The notes under the pieces are model-generated. The model did no database searches. It was not told the DNA's origin and saw only the letters and a program-made list of their open reading frames with translations. The position numbers were made by a program, and so were the translations under genes. This document shows positions 9,439 through 17,863 of a stretch of 64,000 nt of DNA, in pieces (positions within the stretch are counted from its first letter, which is position 1; every line of letters begins with the position of its first letter). The DNA is from Daejeonella rubra (GTDB lineage Bacteria > Bacteroidota > Bacteroidia > Sphingobacteriales > Sphingobacteriaceae), in NCBI RefSeq assembly GCF_900103545.1, contig NZ_FNHH01000009.1, positions 62,001-126,000 on the forward strand, read 5' to 3'.

Positions 9439-10586
9439 AAAGAACCTCCTTCCTTTCTGCTCATAGTAATGGAGAATTTTTTAGCCTTTGCAGATGAAAT
9501 CTTCAATTTCCCACTAGTCCATTTACCTGCTGAGGAAACATAGCTTGTCCCGTTGGCCGGGTCAGAATTGAACCAGACTGTTTTATTCGCATTTGGGATT
9601 CTGAATGTTCTGATTAATCCTATACCATCGGCTTTTGGCATGATCAACTCGTATACATCCACACCATTAAGTGTATAATGAAATTCCGGATACCGGTTTA
9701 TAAGTGAATATCCTTTAAAATCAACATTCTGTTTTGTTTGAGGATCGCCTATGGTTAAAGGAAATTCTGTTTTATCCCTAAAGAAAATGGTACCAACAAC
9801 CTTTGCCAACACATCTCCCTTACCTTTCCATAATTCAGAATTATCAAGAAACCCACCACTCCAGGCAAAGCGAAGTCTGCATGTTCCTGCATCCCAACAA
9901 TATGACAGATCACCCGGAAGACTAACTGCAATGGCCGCAGGACTTGCACCTTCAATGAAAACCCTGTATAAGTAGGGTGATACAGGTACATATGGATGCA
10001 GTGGCTTAACATTTTTAATCTTGTCTCCCCCACTTTCTTTATGCTCATTATGTTGCACACTTACTGCTGGAATAGTATCAAGTCTGCGGTTTGGGGGAAT
10101 GTTGGGATCATTATTAAGCTCAGGCATTTTTCCATCAGCACTTACATACATTGCTCCGAACATGATAAAACCATGGCCGGGAAGTGTACATACATAAGGA
10201 TAAACACCCGCTTCCTGTGGTGCGGTAAAACTAATGGTCTTTATCTGATTGGGGTTCACAACAGGAATTGCCCATAACAAAGAAGTTGAATTTGGGGTAT
10301 AATCCATAGAAGGACCCTTTTCACCTAATTCAAGTGCTTCATTGACAATTTTCAGCCTTGACCCGGGTTTAGTGATCAATAGGTTGTGGCTCATATCATC
10401 ACTGTTGCTGAATATAAGCTTTACCTTTTCACCTGGTTTAACATGGAACCTGACCACATCGAACTGCAGACCAACCTGCACCTCTATTTTTACTGTTTTT
10501 ACAGAATCTGCAGTCTGTCCAGCCAGGAGCTGTTTAACTGAGAGAAAGAACAGAAAAAACACTATTAATTTCTTTAAAGGCATCAT
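9435..10586 (-). CDS. Azurin/plastocyanin-type blue copper protein with extra C-terminal domain
   Basis: 383 aa, signal peptide about 1-22. Residues 30-150 form a cupredoxin domain with copper ligands H67 (DDMSHNLL), C133, H138 and M142. The C-x4-H-x3-M spacing is identical to azurin (C112/H117/M121), so a type 1 mononuclear copper site is expected. The C-terminal half ('IAVSLPGDLSYCWDAG', 'RFAWSGGFLDNSELW') is a beta-rich domain I recognise only as one accompanying PVC-type redox proteins. It overlaps the downstream propeller gene by 4 nt. Likely a periplasmic electron carrier. Confidence 0.87.
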   Translation of the reverse strand: MMPLKKLIVFFLFFLSVKQLLAGQTADSVKTVKIEVQVGLQFDVVRFHVKPGEKVKLIFSNSDDMSHNLLITKPGSRLKIVNEALELGEKGPSMDYTPNSTSLLWAIPVVNPNQIKTISFTAPQEAGVYPYVCTLPGHGFIMFGAMYVSADGKMPELNNDPNIPPNRRLDTIPAVSVQHNEHKESGGDKIKNVKPLHPYVPVSPYLYRVFIEGASPAAIAVSLPGDLSYCWDAGTCRLRFAWSGGFLDNSELWKGKGDVLAKVVGTIFFRDKTEFPLTIGDPQTKQNVDFKGYSLINRYPEFHYTLNGVDVYELIMPKADGIGLIRTFRIPNANKTVWFNSDPANGTSYVSSAGKWTSGKLKISSAKAKKFSITMSRKEGGSL

Positions 10587-10615
10587 CTTCTAAATTTTCA
10601 CTCAATTAAAAGAGC

Positions 10616-11992
10616 TTAAAACATATTTTCATAATGTTCGGAAGGTTCAAAAATACCGCCGCTTCTTTGGTAAAAATCGTGATCAAGTTCAAAAGCCCCA
10701 TTTTTTGCCTTCATCCATGGAGCATGTGCTGCAGGGTGATAATCAAGCATATTATTCCAGTTTACATAGTTCATGTCGCCATTAGTTTCCATTAATCCCA
10801 TGTTAATACCAGGAAATGGAGCCAGATGGGCGGATAGATTTTTATGCCAGTCGATAAGGATCGGATTCACAGTTAAGTCGGCACAGAGACAAGGAACATT
10901 TCTTTCTGCAGCCAGTTTCGCTATTTTAACCGACATACTTAGTGTTTTAGCAATTCCCTTCAATACCAGCACATTATAGCCGAGATCCAGACGTTTTAGT
11001 GCAGATTCCTCATTATGAACACTTTCATCAGCTGCTATCAGGATACCAACATCCGACACATTCTCTTCGTTAGTTTCATTCAGTGGTTCTTCAAAAAGCA
11101 GGATCTGTTCAAAAGCTCCAATCTTTTTTGCATGATCAAGGTATTTTAATAAATATTCCTTTTTTTCATACCGGGCATTCGCATCCATTGTATAGATCAG
11201 TTTACCATTTGAGGTATGATCCGTACGAAGATCTTTAAGTGTTGTATGGATCATGGTAAACCTATCCATGTCGGCCTTTAACATCTCAGACTGCGTACCC
11301 GGTGAGCCTGTTTTGACTTTAAAAACGAAATATCCCTTTTTAGCGGCCTCCAAAAGGTCCTGCATCGGCATCCCATATGGAATCTGATACATGACAGCAA
11401 TTTTATCATTTCGATGCGAGAGCGCCTTTCTATAGGGCCCTGGCATCATCGTTTCGAAGCTATTGAAGTTATTTTCAGCAGCGTAAACTAACCATGCGGC
11501 ATTATCTACACTCACAAGAGCATTATAAACAAAATTGATATTCAGGTCAGATTTTCCTGTTATCCTTTTACCTTCAAGTATAACCTCTGGCAATATTTTA
11601 TCAAGAAGATCAACCGGAGTATAAAAAGTTGTTTGTCTGACCAGATCTAAGGCCTTATTAGTAAGGGCATACATCATCGAATTACCCCTGGCTTCAGAAT
11701 GTGAAGAGAACAGATCAGCATCGCCATAGAGAACACTTTGGGTTGCAATTCCTGTCTTTGAGAAACCTGAGGCAGAAGACATATTGGATGCCGTCTGCCA
11801 AAGTTCAGTCAAATAACCGCCTTTAAAACCAAATGGACGTATAAGTTTTTCTCGTTCATAGACAGATGCAGTTTTAACAATACTTATCTTTTTATTGCCG
11901 ATTGAAGAACCGGCATTCAGTTTTGTTAAATCAAATGCACTAAATGCAGCCATAAGACCAGCACCTTTTACAAATTTTCTTCTGTCCATCAT
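10616..11992 (-). CDS. Tat-exported enolase-superfamily (mandelate racemase/muconate lactonizing type) enzyme
   Basis: 458 aa. The Tat signal is 'MMDRRKFVKGAG' with hydrophobic stretch to about residue 27. Superfamily catalytic features are visible in order: KxK ('FKVKTG', near 224), the metal ligands D in 'MDANARYE' (269), E in 'FEEPL' (300) and E/D in 'ADESVH' (320), then K in 'LVLKGI' (342). Members dehydrate sugar acids to 2-keto-3-deoxy acids or racemise hydroxy acids. With the DapA-like aldolase next door, sugar-acid dehydratase is the best guess. Tat export of such an enzyme is unusual because this chemistry is normally cytoplasmic. Confidence 0.85.
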   Translation of the reverse strand: MMDRRKFVKGAGLMAAFSAFDLTKLNAGSSIGNKKISIVKTASVYEREKLIRPFGFKGGYLTELWQTASNMSSASGFSKTGIATQSVLYGDADLFSSHSEARGNSMMYALTNKALDLVRQTTFYTPVDLLDKILPEVILEGKRITGKSDLNINFVYNALVSVDNAAWLVYAAENNFNSFETMMPGPYRKALSHRNDKIAVMYQIPYGMPMQDLLEAAKKGYFVFKVKTGSPGTQSEMLKADMDRFTMIHTTLKDLRTDHTSNGKLIYTMDANARYEKKEYLLKYLDHAKKIGAFEQILLFEEPLNETNEENVSDVGILIAADESVHNEESALKRLDLGYNVLVLKGIAKTLSMSVKIAKLAAERNVPCLCADLTVNPILIDWHKNLSAHLAPFPGINMGLMETNGDMNYVNWNNMLDYHPAAHAPWMKAKNGAFELDHDFYQRSGGIFEPSEHYENMF

Positions 11993-12029
11993 GGGATGAC
12001 CCTAAAGCCTTTAAAGGTCAATTCAGTAT

Positions 12030-13094
12030 CTATTCCGAAAGCAATAATTGCTTCACAAATTCATCGTCAATTAAATGAGGGTAAGCAGAACAAACACGAT
12101 CGATCTCTTCCATTTGACCTGGAGAAAGTTCCTCATGCGGATTCAGACACCAGCGCCCTTCAAGCAACCCTTGCCTTCTTAATACCTCATGAATACCAGG
12201 AATACAGCCATGGAAACTATTGGCAGGATCAAAGATCGCAGCGTTCATATCTGTCACTTCAATTCCTTTAGTGAGTAATTCAGCAATACCTTTATTACCA
12301 TTTGACTTACAGGCTTTTACCTCTTCCAGTAATTCAACAGCACTTCTTGTCCAAACCGCCCAATGTCCAAGTAAACCTCCTACAAACTCCTTTTCCACCT
12401 TCTTACCCTTAATATCAAAACTATATTTGGTTAAAAGATCAGGAATTATATTATCATCATTTCCAGTATAAAGGTCAATTTCATTACATCTTGAAGATGC
12501 GCATACCGCTCTCACAACATCCAATGTCTGGTAACGGTTAAACGCAGCAACTTTTATTGCTTCTATATTTTTGATCTCTGCAAATTCCTGCCAGAAATCA
12601 TAAGTAAAGATTCGTCCCCCAACTGATGGCTGAAGATAGAAGCCAATTACCGGCATTACTTCAGCAACATCTCTTACACGCTGAAGTATGTCCTTTTCAG
12701 TCCATCCCTGTAGTCCGCCCATACTAAGCAAACCCAGATCATAGCCATATTTCAAAGCTGTTTCAGCCTCTTTCACCGCCTGAGCAGTAGGACCGCAAAG
12801 TCCTGAAACCTTAATGAAGGGACGGCCTTCCTTATTAGCGGAATCCAGTTCTTCTGATACAACCCTTAAAACGGTTTCAAATAAATTAACTTCAGGATCC
12901 CTGATCTCGAATTGTGTGGAATGAACTGCAACAGCAAGACCTCCGGCACCTGTTGCCAGATAATACCGTGCAAGTCCCCGCTGCCGGGACTCATCGAACT
13001 GTCGTGATGAATTTAGGGCCAGTGGAATTGCCGGAATAACTGTACCATTATGCAATACGCTTTTCAGAACCGGATCCAATGTTTTTGTTGACAT
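12030..13094 (-). CDS. DapA-superfamily aldolase (dihydrodipicolinate synthase family)
   Basis: The ATG at 13094 (MSTKTLDPVLKSV) is chosen over an in-frame TTG twelve bases upstream. It is a 354-aa TIM barrel with the Schiff-base lysine in 'EAIKVAAFNRYQT' (near residue 180) and the N-terminal 'LATGAGGLAVAVHSTQF' segment of the family. No signal peptide, so cytoplasmic. Relatives include KDG, KDPG and other 2-keto-3-deoxy sugar acid aldolases and N-acetylneuraminate lyase. Placed between the enolase-superfamily enzyme and an epimerase-like protein, it probably cleaves a keto-deoxy acid. It is longer than DapA (about 290 aa), with extra C-terminal sequence. Confidence 0.82.
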   Translation of the reverse strand: MSTKTLDPVLKSVLHNGTVIPAIPLALNSSRQFDESRQRGLARYYLATGAGGLAVAVHSTQFEIRDPEVNLFETVLRVVSEELDSANKEGRPFIKVSGLCGPTAQAVKEAETALKYGYDLGLLSMGGLQGWTEKDILQRVRDVAEVMPVIGFYLQPSVGGRIFTYDFWQEFAEIKNIEAIKVAAFNRYQTLDVVRAVCASSRCNEIDLYTGNDDNIIPDLLTKYSFDIKGKKVEKEFVGGLLGHWAVWTRSAVELLEEVKACKSNGNKGIAELLTKGIEVTDMNAAIFDPANSFHGCIPGIHEVLRRQGLLEGRWCLNPHEELSPGQMEEIDRVCSAYPHLIDDEFVKQLLLSE

Positions 13095-13121
13095 ATCTAT
13101 TATCAATTAAAATCTATAAAC

Positions 13122-14138
13122 TTAAAATTGGCCTTTTCTTTCCTGAAAATGTGTAGGCTTATTAATGGTCTTTCCTCCGGCATGAAGCCAGGCAACTGTC
13201 ATTTCGATCATGTCACGCACAGTTACTCTAGGGTAACCAAAAAGTTTATGTGCTTTAGATGCATTATTTAATAAGGCATTAGGTTGCACTTCGTTCTCAA
13301 ATAGCGGTTCTTTTCCCAGTAATATTCCGAATTGCTCGGCCAGCCATTTTACAGATAAAGTTTCTGGTCCGGTTACATTCAAAATATTTGCAGGAACATC
13401 ACAATGTAATAATGAACGGATGGCAATTTCATTGGCATCTCCTTGCCAGATCACATTCACATTACCGGTTGTAAGATCTATTGCTCTTCCCTCATTTACT
13501 GATTTAGCAATTTCAAGCATAACTCCATAACGAAGGTCGATGGCATAATTTAGTCTGTAGATCAGTGTTGGAATATCATACCTTTCTGAAAAATACTGAA
13601 ATACACGTTCCCTGCCTAAACATGACTGGCCATATTCACCTACAGGAGCCGGAAGATGCTCTTCAGATAATCCGCCTGAACTTACCGGAGTAAAAGGGTA
13701 AATATTTCCGGTAGAGAATGCTACGATCCGTGAATTTTTATAACGCTCGGCTACACGCCCGGGAAGGTATGAATTCATTGCCCATGTAAATGGTTCTTTA
13801 CCTGTAGTTCCAAATTTGGTCCCTGCCAAATAAATAATGTTTTTTGCATCAGGTAAAGCAGCCAGGTCTTTTTCATTAAGCAGATCAGCAGAAATAGTTT
13901 CAATTCCATCCGCTTCAAGTTCTTCACGCGTTCCAGCTTCAGAAAATCTGGAAATTCCAATGATACGTTTATCAATCCCTGCACGAACTATCGCCTTTCT
14001 GGCCAATTTAGCCATACTAGGGCCCATTTTACCACCAACACCTAAAAGAATTATATCACCTTCAATTTTACTTATATCAGATATTAAAGCCTCTGATGGC
14101 TTCAACAATTCTTGTTCTAATGCTTCTAATTCAGTCAT
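13122..14138 (-). CDS. NAD(P)-dependent epimerase/dehydratase-like protein with altered YxxxK motif
   Basis: 338 aa, extended short-chain dehydrogenase fold. The nucleotide motif GVGGKMG lies at residues 33-39, and 'NIIYLAGTKFGTTG' and 'AFSTGNIYPF' follow the usual order. At the catalytic position the sequence reads Y-G-Q-S-C (near 168-172), so the usual Lys of YxxxK is Cys, implying changed or absent dehydrogenase chemistry. No signal peptide. It lies 15 nt upstream of the DapA-like gene and is presumably co-transcribed. Role is probably sugar or sugar-acid oxidoreduction; the exact reaction is unknown. Confidence 0.8.
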   Translation of the reverse strand: MTELEALEQELLKPSEALISDISKIEGDIILLGVGGKMGPSMAKLARKAIVRAGIDKRIIGISRFSEAGTREELEADGIETISADLLNEKDLAALPDAKNIIYLAGTKFGTTGKEPFTWAMNSYLPGRVAERYKNSRIVAFSTGNIYPFTPVSSGGLSEEHLPAPVGEYGQSCLGRERVFQYFSERYDIPTLIYRLNYAIDLRYGVMLEIAKSVNEGRAIDLTTGNVNVIWQGDANEIAIRSLLHCDVPANILNVTGPETLSVKWLAEQFGILLGKEPLFENEVQPNALLNNASKAHKLFGYPRVTVRDMIEMTVAWLHAGGKTINKPTHFQERKGQF

Positions 14139-14183
14139 GTTAGGATTATATTATTTAAAAAAATTAAATTTAACTATCGTTTC

Positions 14184-15581
14184 TTATTTGCTTTTTGCCT
14201 TTTCTGCAGCCTGAGTGGTCGTATAATATTTTGCAAGCATATTTGGGATCTCCCATGCAGGAAGTTCACCTGTTTTTAAATAGCCAAGATAGTTTTTTAC
14301 AACCTCAGCAAAATGCTCTTCATGCGGCACTTTGTACTTATCAGGAATAGCCAGTTCCCATAGATTACCTGTTTTAATTACGGATACACCGGGAAATTTA
14401 CTTTGTAAACGGGCGATTGCCGATTGAAGCTCCTTTTCTGATGCTGACTTTAAAATTTCCAGGTAGACTACTGGTTTATAATTCTGCTCTTTGCCCTGTT
14501 TGATCAGGATATTTGCTTTAGTTCCACGCATTTTTGCATAATGAGTATCACCTGTGCCTTCCGGAGCTTCATAATTCCATTTAATTCCAACCCGTGCATG
14601 AACATTCTTCAAAGTGTAGTTCATTTCACCATTTGACATAACATTCAAGGTTCCGTTCTTTACATATTTCGTTAAATAATCAGGGAAAACATCTTTTTGG
14701 GTTGATCTTTGAAACTGTTCAAGGCTAAGCGAAGTAGGCCACTCTTTTGCAGAAATCATTTTAACGTCAGTTTTGTAATCCAGAGTAACATCAGGAAAAG
14801 AAGTCCATTGGATCAGATCCACCATATGGGTGGTAATATCTACAAGTCCGCGGCCCTCCTGCTCAACATCAAAGAACCAGGCCGGTCTGACTAATGGCTT
14901 ACCCGAAACATTCTTATAAAAATGGTGCACACTCTCCTGCATTACTGCAGGATTATCAGGTGTTCCTTTTTCTAATTGACCAAAAAATGCGGTATCCTGA
15001 CTAAGTGCACGTTGAAGAATATAATAAATATTGAAACGCTCAGTCATGATATCGTACAAAAGCACTTTTTTATCTTTTGAGACTGCAAATGCTTTTTCAA
15101 GAGATTTAAAGCCTTCCTGATCTATTGCCAAAGGTTTATCGGCAAGTACATTTAAGCCTGAATCAATGGATCTGCTGATATAAGAGCTCTTGCTTTTATT
15201 ATTACCCGATATGATCACCACATTACCGGCCTTTTCACTAAACATTTTTTCAAGGTAATCAGGTCCTTTATAAATTTCATGTTTCCAGGATGTTGGACTT
15301 TCGGAACGAGTATTATAACTATCAACCAGTTTCATATGATTTTCAAGTTCAGAACCATCAGGAGCATAAACATGAACCACAGAGTCAATCTCTTCATACA
15401 TCGACTTTTGCAATAAGGCGGCATGAAAGTGCCCGGGATCGAGTGTGATGAGACGTACCTTTTGTTCACTTTTATCCATTTCCTTTGGTTTATTCTGACA
15501 ACTAGTGAATGAAAATAACAGAACACCAGCACTGAGTGCCAGTAATGATTTCTTAAAGAATGAAGTTTTTTCCTTGTCCAT
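14184..15581 (-). CDS. Gfo/Idh/MocA-family oxidoreductase, predicted lipoprotein
   Basis: The ATG at 15581 (MDKEKTSFFKKSLL) gives a clean lipoprotein signal with lipobox ending S27-C28; an in-frame GTG at 15602 overlaps the previous gene and is less likely. The family Rossmann and catalytic segment is seen in 'VVIISGNNKSKSSYI' and 'NVLADKPLAID' (Lys near 148). The C-terminal part matches the putative oxidoreductase C-domain found in Bacteroidota homologues. Such enzymes oxidise sugars, often at C3, with a bound NAD(P). A membrane-anchored extracytoplasmic copy next to a DUF1080 protein fits a 3-keto-sugar route. Confidence 0.83.
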   Translation of the reverse strand: MDKEKTSFFKKSLLALSAGVLLFSFTSCQNKPKEMDKSEQKVRLITLDPGHFHAALLQKSMYEEIDSVVHVYAPDGSELENHMKLVDSYNTRSESPTSWKHEIYKGPDYLEKMFSEKAGNVVIISGNNKSKSSYISRSIDSGLNVLADKPLAIDQEGFKSLEKAFAVSKDKKVLLYDIMTERFNIYYILQRALSQDTAFFGQLEKGTPDNPAVMQESVHHFYKNVSGKPLVRPAWFFDVEQEGRGLVDITTHMVDLIQWTSFPDVTLDYKTDVKMISAKEWPTSLSLEQFQRSTQKDVFPDYLTKYVKNGTLNVMSNGEMNYTLKNVHARVGIKWNYEAPEGTGDTHYAKMRGTKANILIKQGKEQNYKPVVYLEILKSASEKELQSAIARLQSKFPGVSVIKTGNLWELAIPDKYKVPHEEHFAEVVKNYLGYLKTGELPAWEIPNMLAKYYTTTQAAEKAKSK

Positions 15582-15591
15582 TATACTGATT

Positions 15592-16302
15592 TTATAATTC
15601 ACGAATTTCTATGTTCTTAAAATATGCTTTATTCCCATGATCCTGTAATCCGATCAGACCAGCTTTTGACATCCCGTAATCTGGATAATCCTTCCATTTA
15701 CCTTCTGTTTTTCTTTTGGTCCAATCTTTCTTCCAGGCCTTAAATTTAATGATTCTGATATCATTCAGCCAATGTTCAACATGACCATTTTTAAAAATGA
15801 TCCTGCTTGTATTCCATTCGCCGATCGGCTTTAACTGTTTGATATCTGAGGGAGTATACATCCCATAATCAGCACCTGCCTTTTGTGAATCTTCAAGCTT
15901 TGCTGGAAAGTTAATATCATCAATGATCTGATATTCTGGAGCAGTCTCAATTGCTCTTTTGTATTTAGGATCTTCCAAAACATGGTAAAATACTCCGCTA
16001 TTGCTTCCTTTATCAACTTTCCATTCCCATCTTAATTCAAAATCTGCAAAGGACTGGTCTGTAAAAATATCTCCGGAACCACTCGGGCCCTTTCCTCCAA
16101 GACAAACCAAAGCACCATCTTCAATTTTCCAGGTCTTAATTTCACTGGTTTTATTGAAAAGATGCCAGCCTTTCAAAGATCTACCATCAAAAAGACTGAT
16201 CCATTCACCTTTAGGTTTTCCTGGCGAATCTGTTCTTCCATCATCAGCCCTGACGCTAAAGGAAATAGTGATTAATGTAAAAATCAGCAGATATTTATTC
16301 AT
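15592..16302 (-). CDS. DUF1080 / 3-keto-disaccharide hydrolase family protein
   Basis: I start at the ATG at 16302 (MNKYLLIFTLITISFSVRA, a signal peptide, 236 aa). The reading frame stays open upstream to a GTG, but that codon lies inside the operator-like palindrome. Mature sequence begins 'GEWISLFDGRSLKGWHLF' and continues with 'FELRWEWKVDKGSNSGVFYHV', the hallmark of DUF1080 (concanavalin-like fold). Characterised members hydrolyse 3-keto-glycosides. First gene of the long unit running down to 2724, followed within 11 nt by the Gfo/Idh/MocA gene. The pairing supports oxidation then hydrolysis of a glycoside in the periplasm. Confidence 0.87.
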   Translation of the reverse strand: MNKYLLIFTLITISFSVRADDGRTDSPGKPKGEWISLFDGRSLKGWHLFNKTSEIKTWKIEDGALVCLGGKGPSGSGDIFTDQSFADFELRWEWKVDKGSNSGVFYHVLEDPKYKRAIETAPEYQIIDDINFPAKLEDSQKAGADYGMYTPSDIKQLKPIGEWNTSRIIFKNGHVEHWLNDIRIIKFKAWKKDWTKRKTEGKWKDYPDYGMSKAGLIGLQDHGNKAYFKNIEIREL

Positions 16303-16313
16303 AAAATTAGTAT

Positions 16314-16327
16314 CGTTTACGTACACG
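16314..16327 (-). promoter_or_regulatory. Operator-like palindrome O2 (CGTTTACGTACACG)
   Basis: Copy of the 14-bp palindrome, only 11 nt upstream of the DUF1080 ATG. On the minus strand a TATATTTA element (16328-16335) abuts it directly, matching the Bacteroidota -7 consensus TAnnTTTG in seven of eight bases. Transcription would then begin inside the palindrome, as expected for a repressor operator. Controls the long unit of nine genes from 16302 to 2724. Confidence 0.68.
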
Positions 16328-16425
16328 TAAATATATATTATTAAATTTTTAATTCTAATATCCCTTTCAAAACAATTGTTAATTTCTGACTAAGAGATAT
16401 TTTTTTAATAATACTGTAAAATAAA

Positions 16426-17808
16426 TTATTTAGAATTCTTAATCTGACCGTTTTTCTCAGCAAGCCTGAGCACCTCATTTAATATCCGGCTTTCCACCCC
16501 TACCTGCCATTTTGATGGCAAACCATACACTGTATGAGCCGATTCTCCTTCATAACCACCTTCCTTCAGTACCGTGGATGAAGGGACATAAGACATCACA
16601 TCATTTGAATAGCCATAAACGAAAGTATCTTCACCCAGCATTTGTTTGATTTTTATCCCATATTCAACCAAAAGCTCACCCCCTAAACTTACTAAAGGCA
16701 AATTACCGATTGACCATACCTGTACCGGATATGGATAGGATGTCATTAATTTCTCACCAGCCTTGATTTTATTTAGAAATCGCTGAGCCCATCGCTTTTG
16801 ATAAGGAACAGCAGAAGTGTTGACAATTTTAGTTAACTCAGCTTCTGTCGGACTAGTCGCCAGTGGCAGGTCAAGTTCAGAATAACTTGTGATCAGGATT
16901 GATGGAAGTTTGCGCATATCCTCTTCTAAAACACGGTCAACAGCTGCTGCAAGCTCCCTTCCATATTGTTTGGCCAAAGGCGCAGTATGTCTGGGTAGTG
17001 GATTCTGATCTGCACCTGAACTCTGAAAAAACAAAGCTGTAGTACCCGGATGATCTTTTTCCAATTCAATCTGAGCATATCCGGGATAATCACCCGACCA
17101 ATCGTAACCGCTCAAAACTGTTGGGTGACAAGCGTAACCAAAAGCTATTGCCTTAAGATCACCCTTTGCAGTCACAGCTTTAAGTACAGGAACTGCGAAA
17201 TCATTTGGTCCCTGTAATTCTGTCAGTTGAGTTAAAAGATTAGCATTATTATTCCTGCGATTGACCTGGAAACGGGTCACTCCATTTTGAGAAAAAAGTT
17301 CTACAGGTTCCATGTTTTTTATCGCATCACCAACCAGTTTAACGATCTGATCCTCAAGAATTTTAGAATATTTTTTTACACTAGCTACCTGCTGGTTATC
17401 AAGCACATATACATCTGATAATGCATCCCCAATGACTGGCCCGGAATGAGTATGCGAGCTATTTAATAGTATCTGATCTCTGCCAAGTCCATATTGGGTT
17501 TTAATACGATCTCTGATCGGATCTGACATAATTTTTGGAAAACCTAAGAGATCGCTGCTGATCATAACAGCTCTTTTCCCTTTTGAATCTTCAATAAGTA
17601 AAGCCTTTGCCCATATATCATGAAGAGTTCCTTCAGAAGAATGCGTACGGGAAGCAAAACCAGCCATTGGCATCGCTTCGGCAGGGGTAATTTTAACACT
17701 TGAAACTCCTGCCTTCCAGCTATAATTAGTTGAAGTATTTTGCGCAGAAGAAGGAATGCAGGAAAGGATAAATAGAGAAAAAGTTAAACTGATTAGGGTG
17801 ATTTTCAT
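16426..17808 (-). CDS. Neutral/alkaline ceramidase-like secreted hydrolase
   Basis: The ATG at 17808 gives a signal peptide (MKITLISLTFSLFILSC...SAQ); the open frame extends 29 codons further but without a sensible signal. The family motifs are clear: 'KAGVSSVKITPAEAMPMAGF', 'NSSHTHSGPVIGD' (zinc-type His near 118) and 'YACHPTVLSGYDWSGDYPGYA' (near 225-245). Length (460 aa) matches the N-terminal domain of neutral ceramidases, which hydrolyse amides. In Bacteroidota catabolic loci such proteins often lack any link to sphingolipids, so amide removal from an N-acyl sugar is as likely. Periplasmic or surface. Confidence 0.85.
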   Translation of the reverse strand: MKITLISLTFSLFILSCIPSSAQNTSTNYSWKAGVSSVKITPAEAMPMAGFASRTHSSEGTLHDIWAKALLIEDSKGKRAVMISSDLLGFPKIMSDPIRDRIKTQYGLGRDQILLNSSHTHSGPVIGDALSDVYVLDNQQVASVKKYSKILEDQIVKLVGDAIKNMEPVELFSQNGVTRFQVNRRNNNANLLTQLTELQGPNDFAVPVLKAVTAKGDLKAIAFGYACHPTVLSGYDWSGDYPGYAQIELEKDHPGTTALFFQSSGADQNPLPRHTAPLAKQYGRELAAAVDRVLEEDMRKLPSILITSYSELDLPLATSPTEAELTKIVNTSAVPYQKRWAQRFLNKIKAGEKLMTSYPYPVQVWSIGNLPLVSLGGELLVEYGIKIKQMLGEDTFVYGYSNDVMSYVPSSTVLKEGGYEGESAHTVYGLPSKWQVGVESRILNEVLRLAEKNGQIKNSK

Positions 17809-17863
17809 TTGAATGTATTTGTTTAATTCTGTAAATAATAGCAATAGATATGTGTTAATTTCT

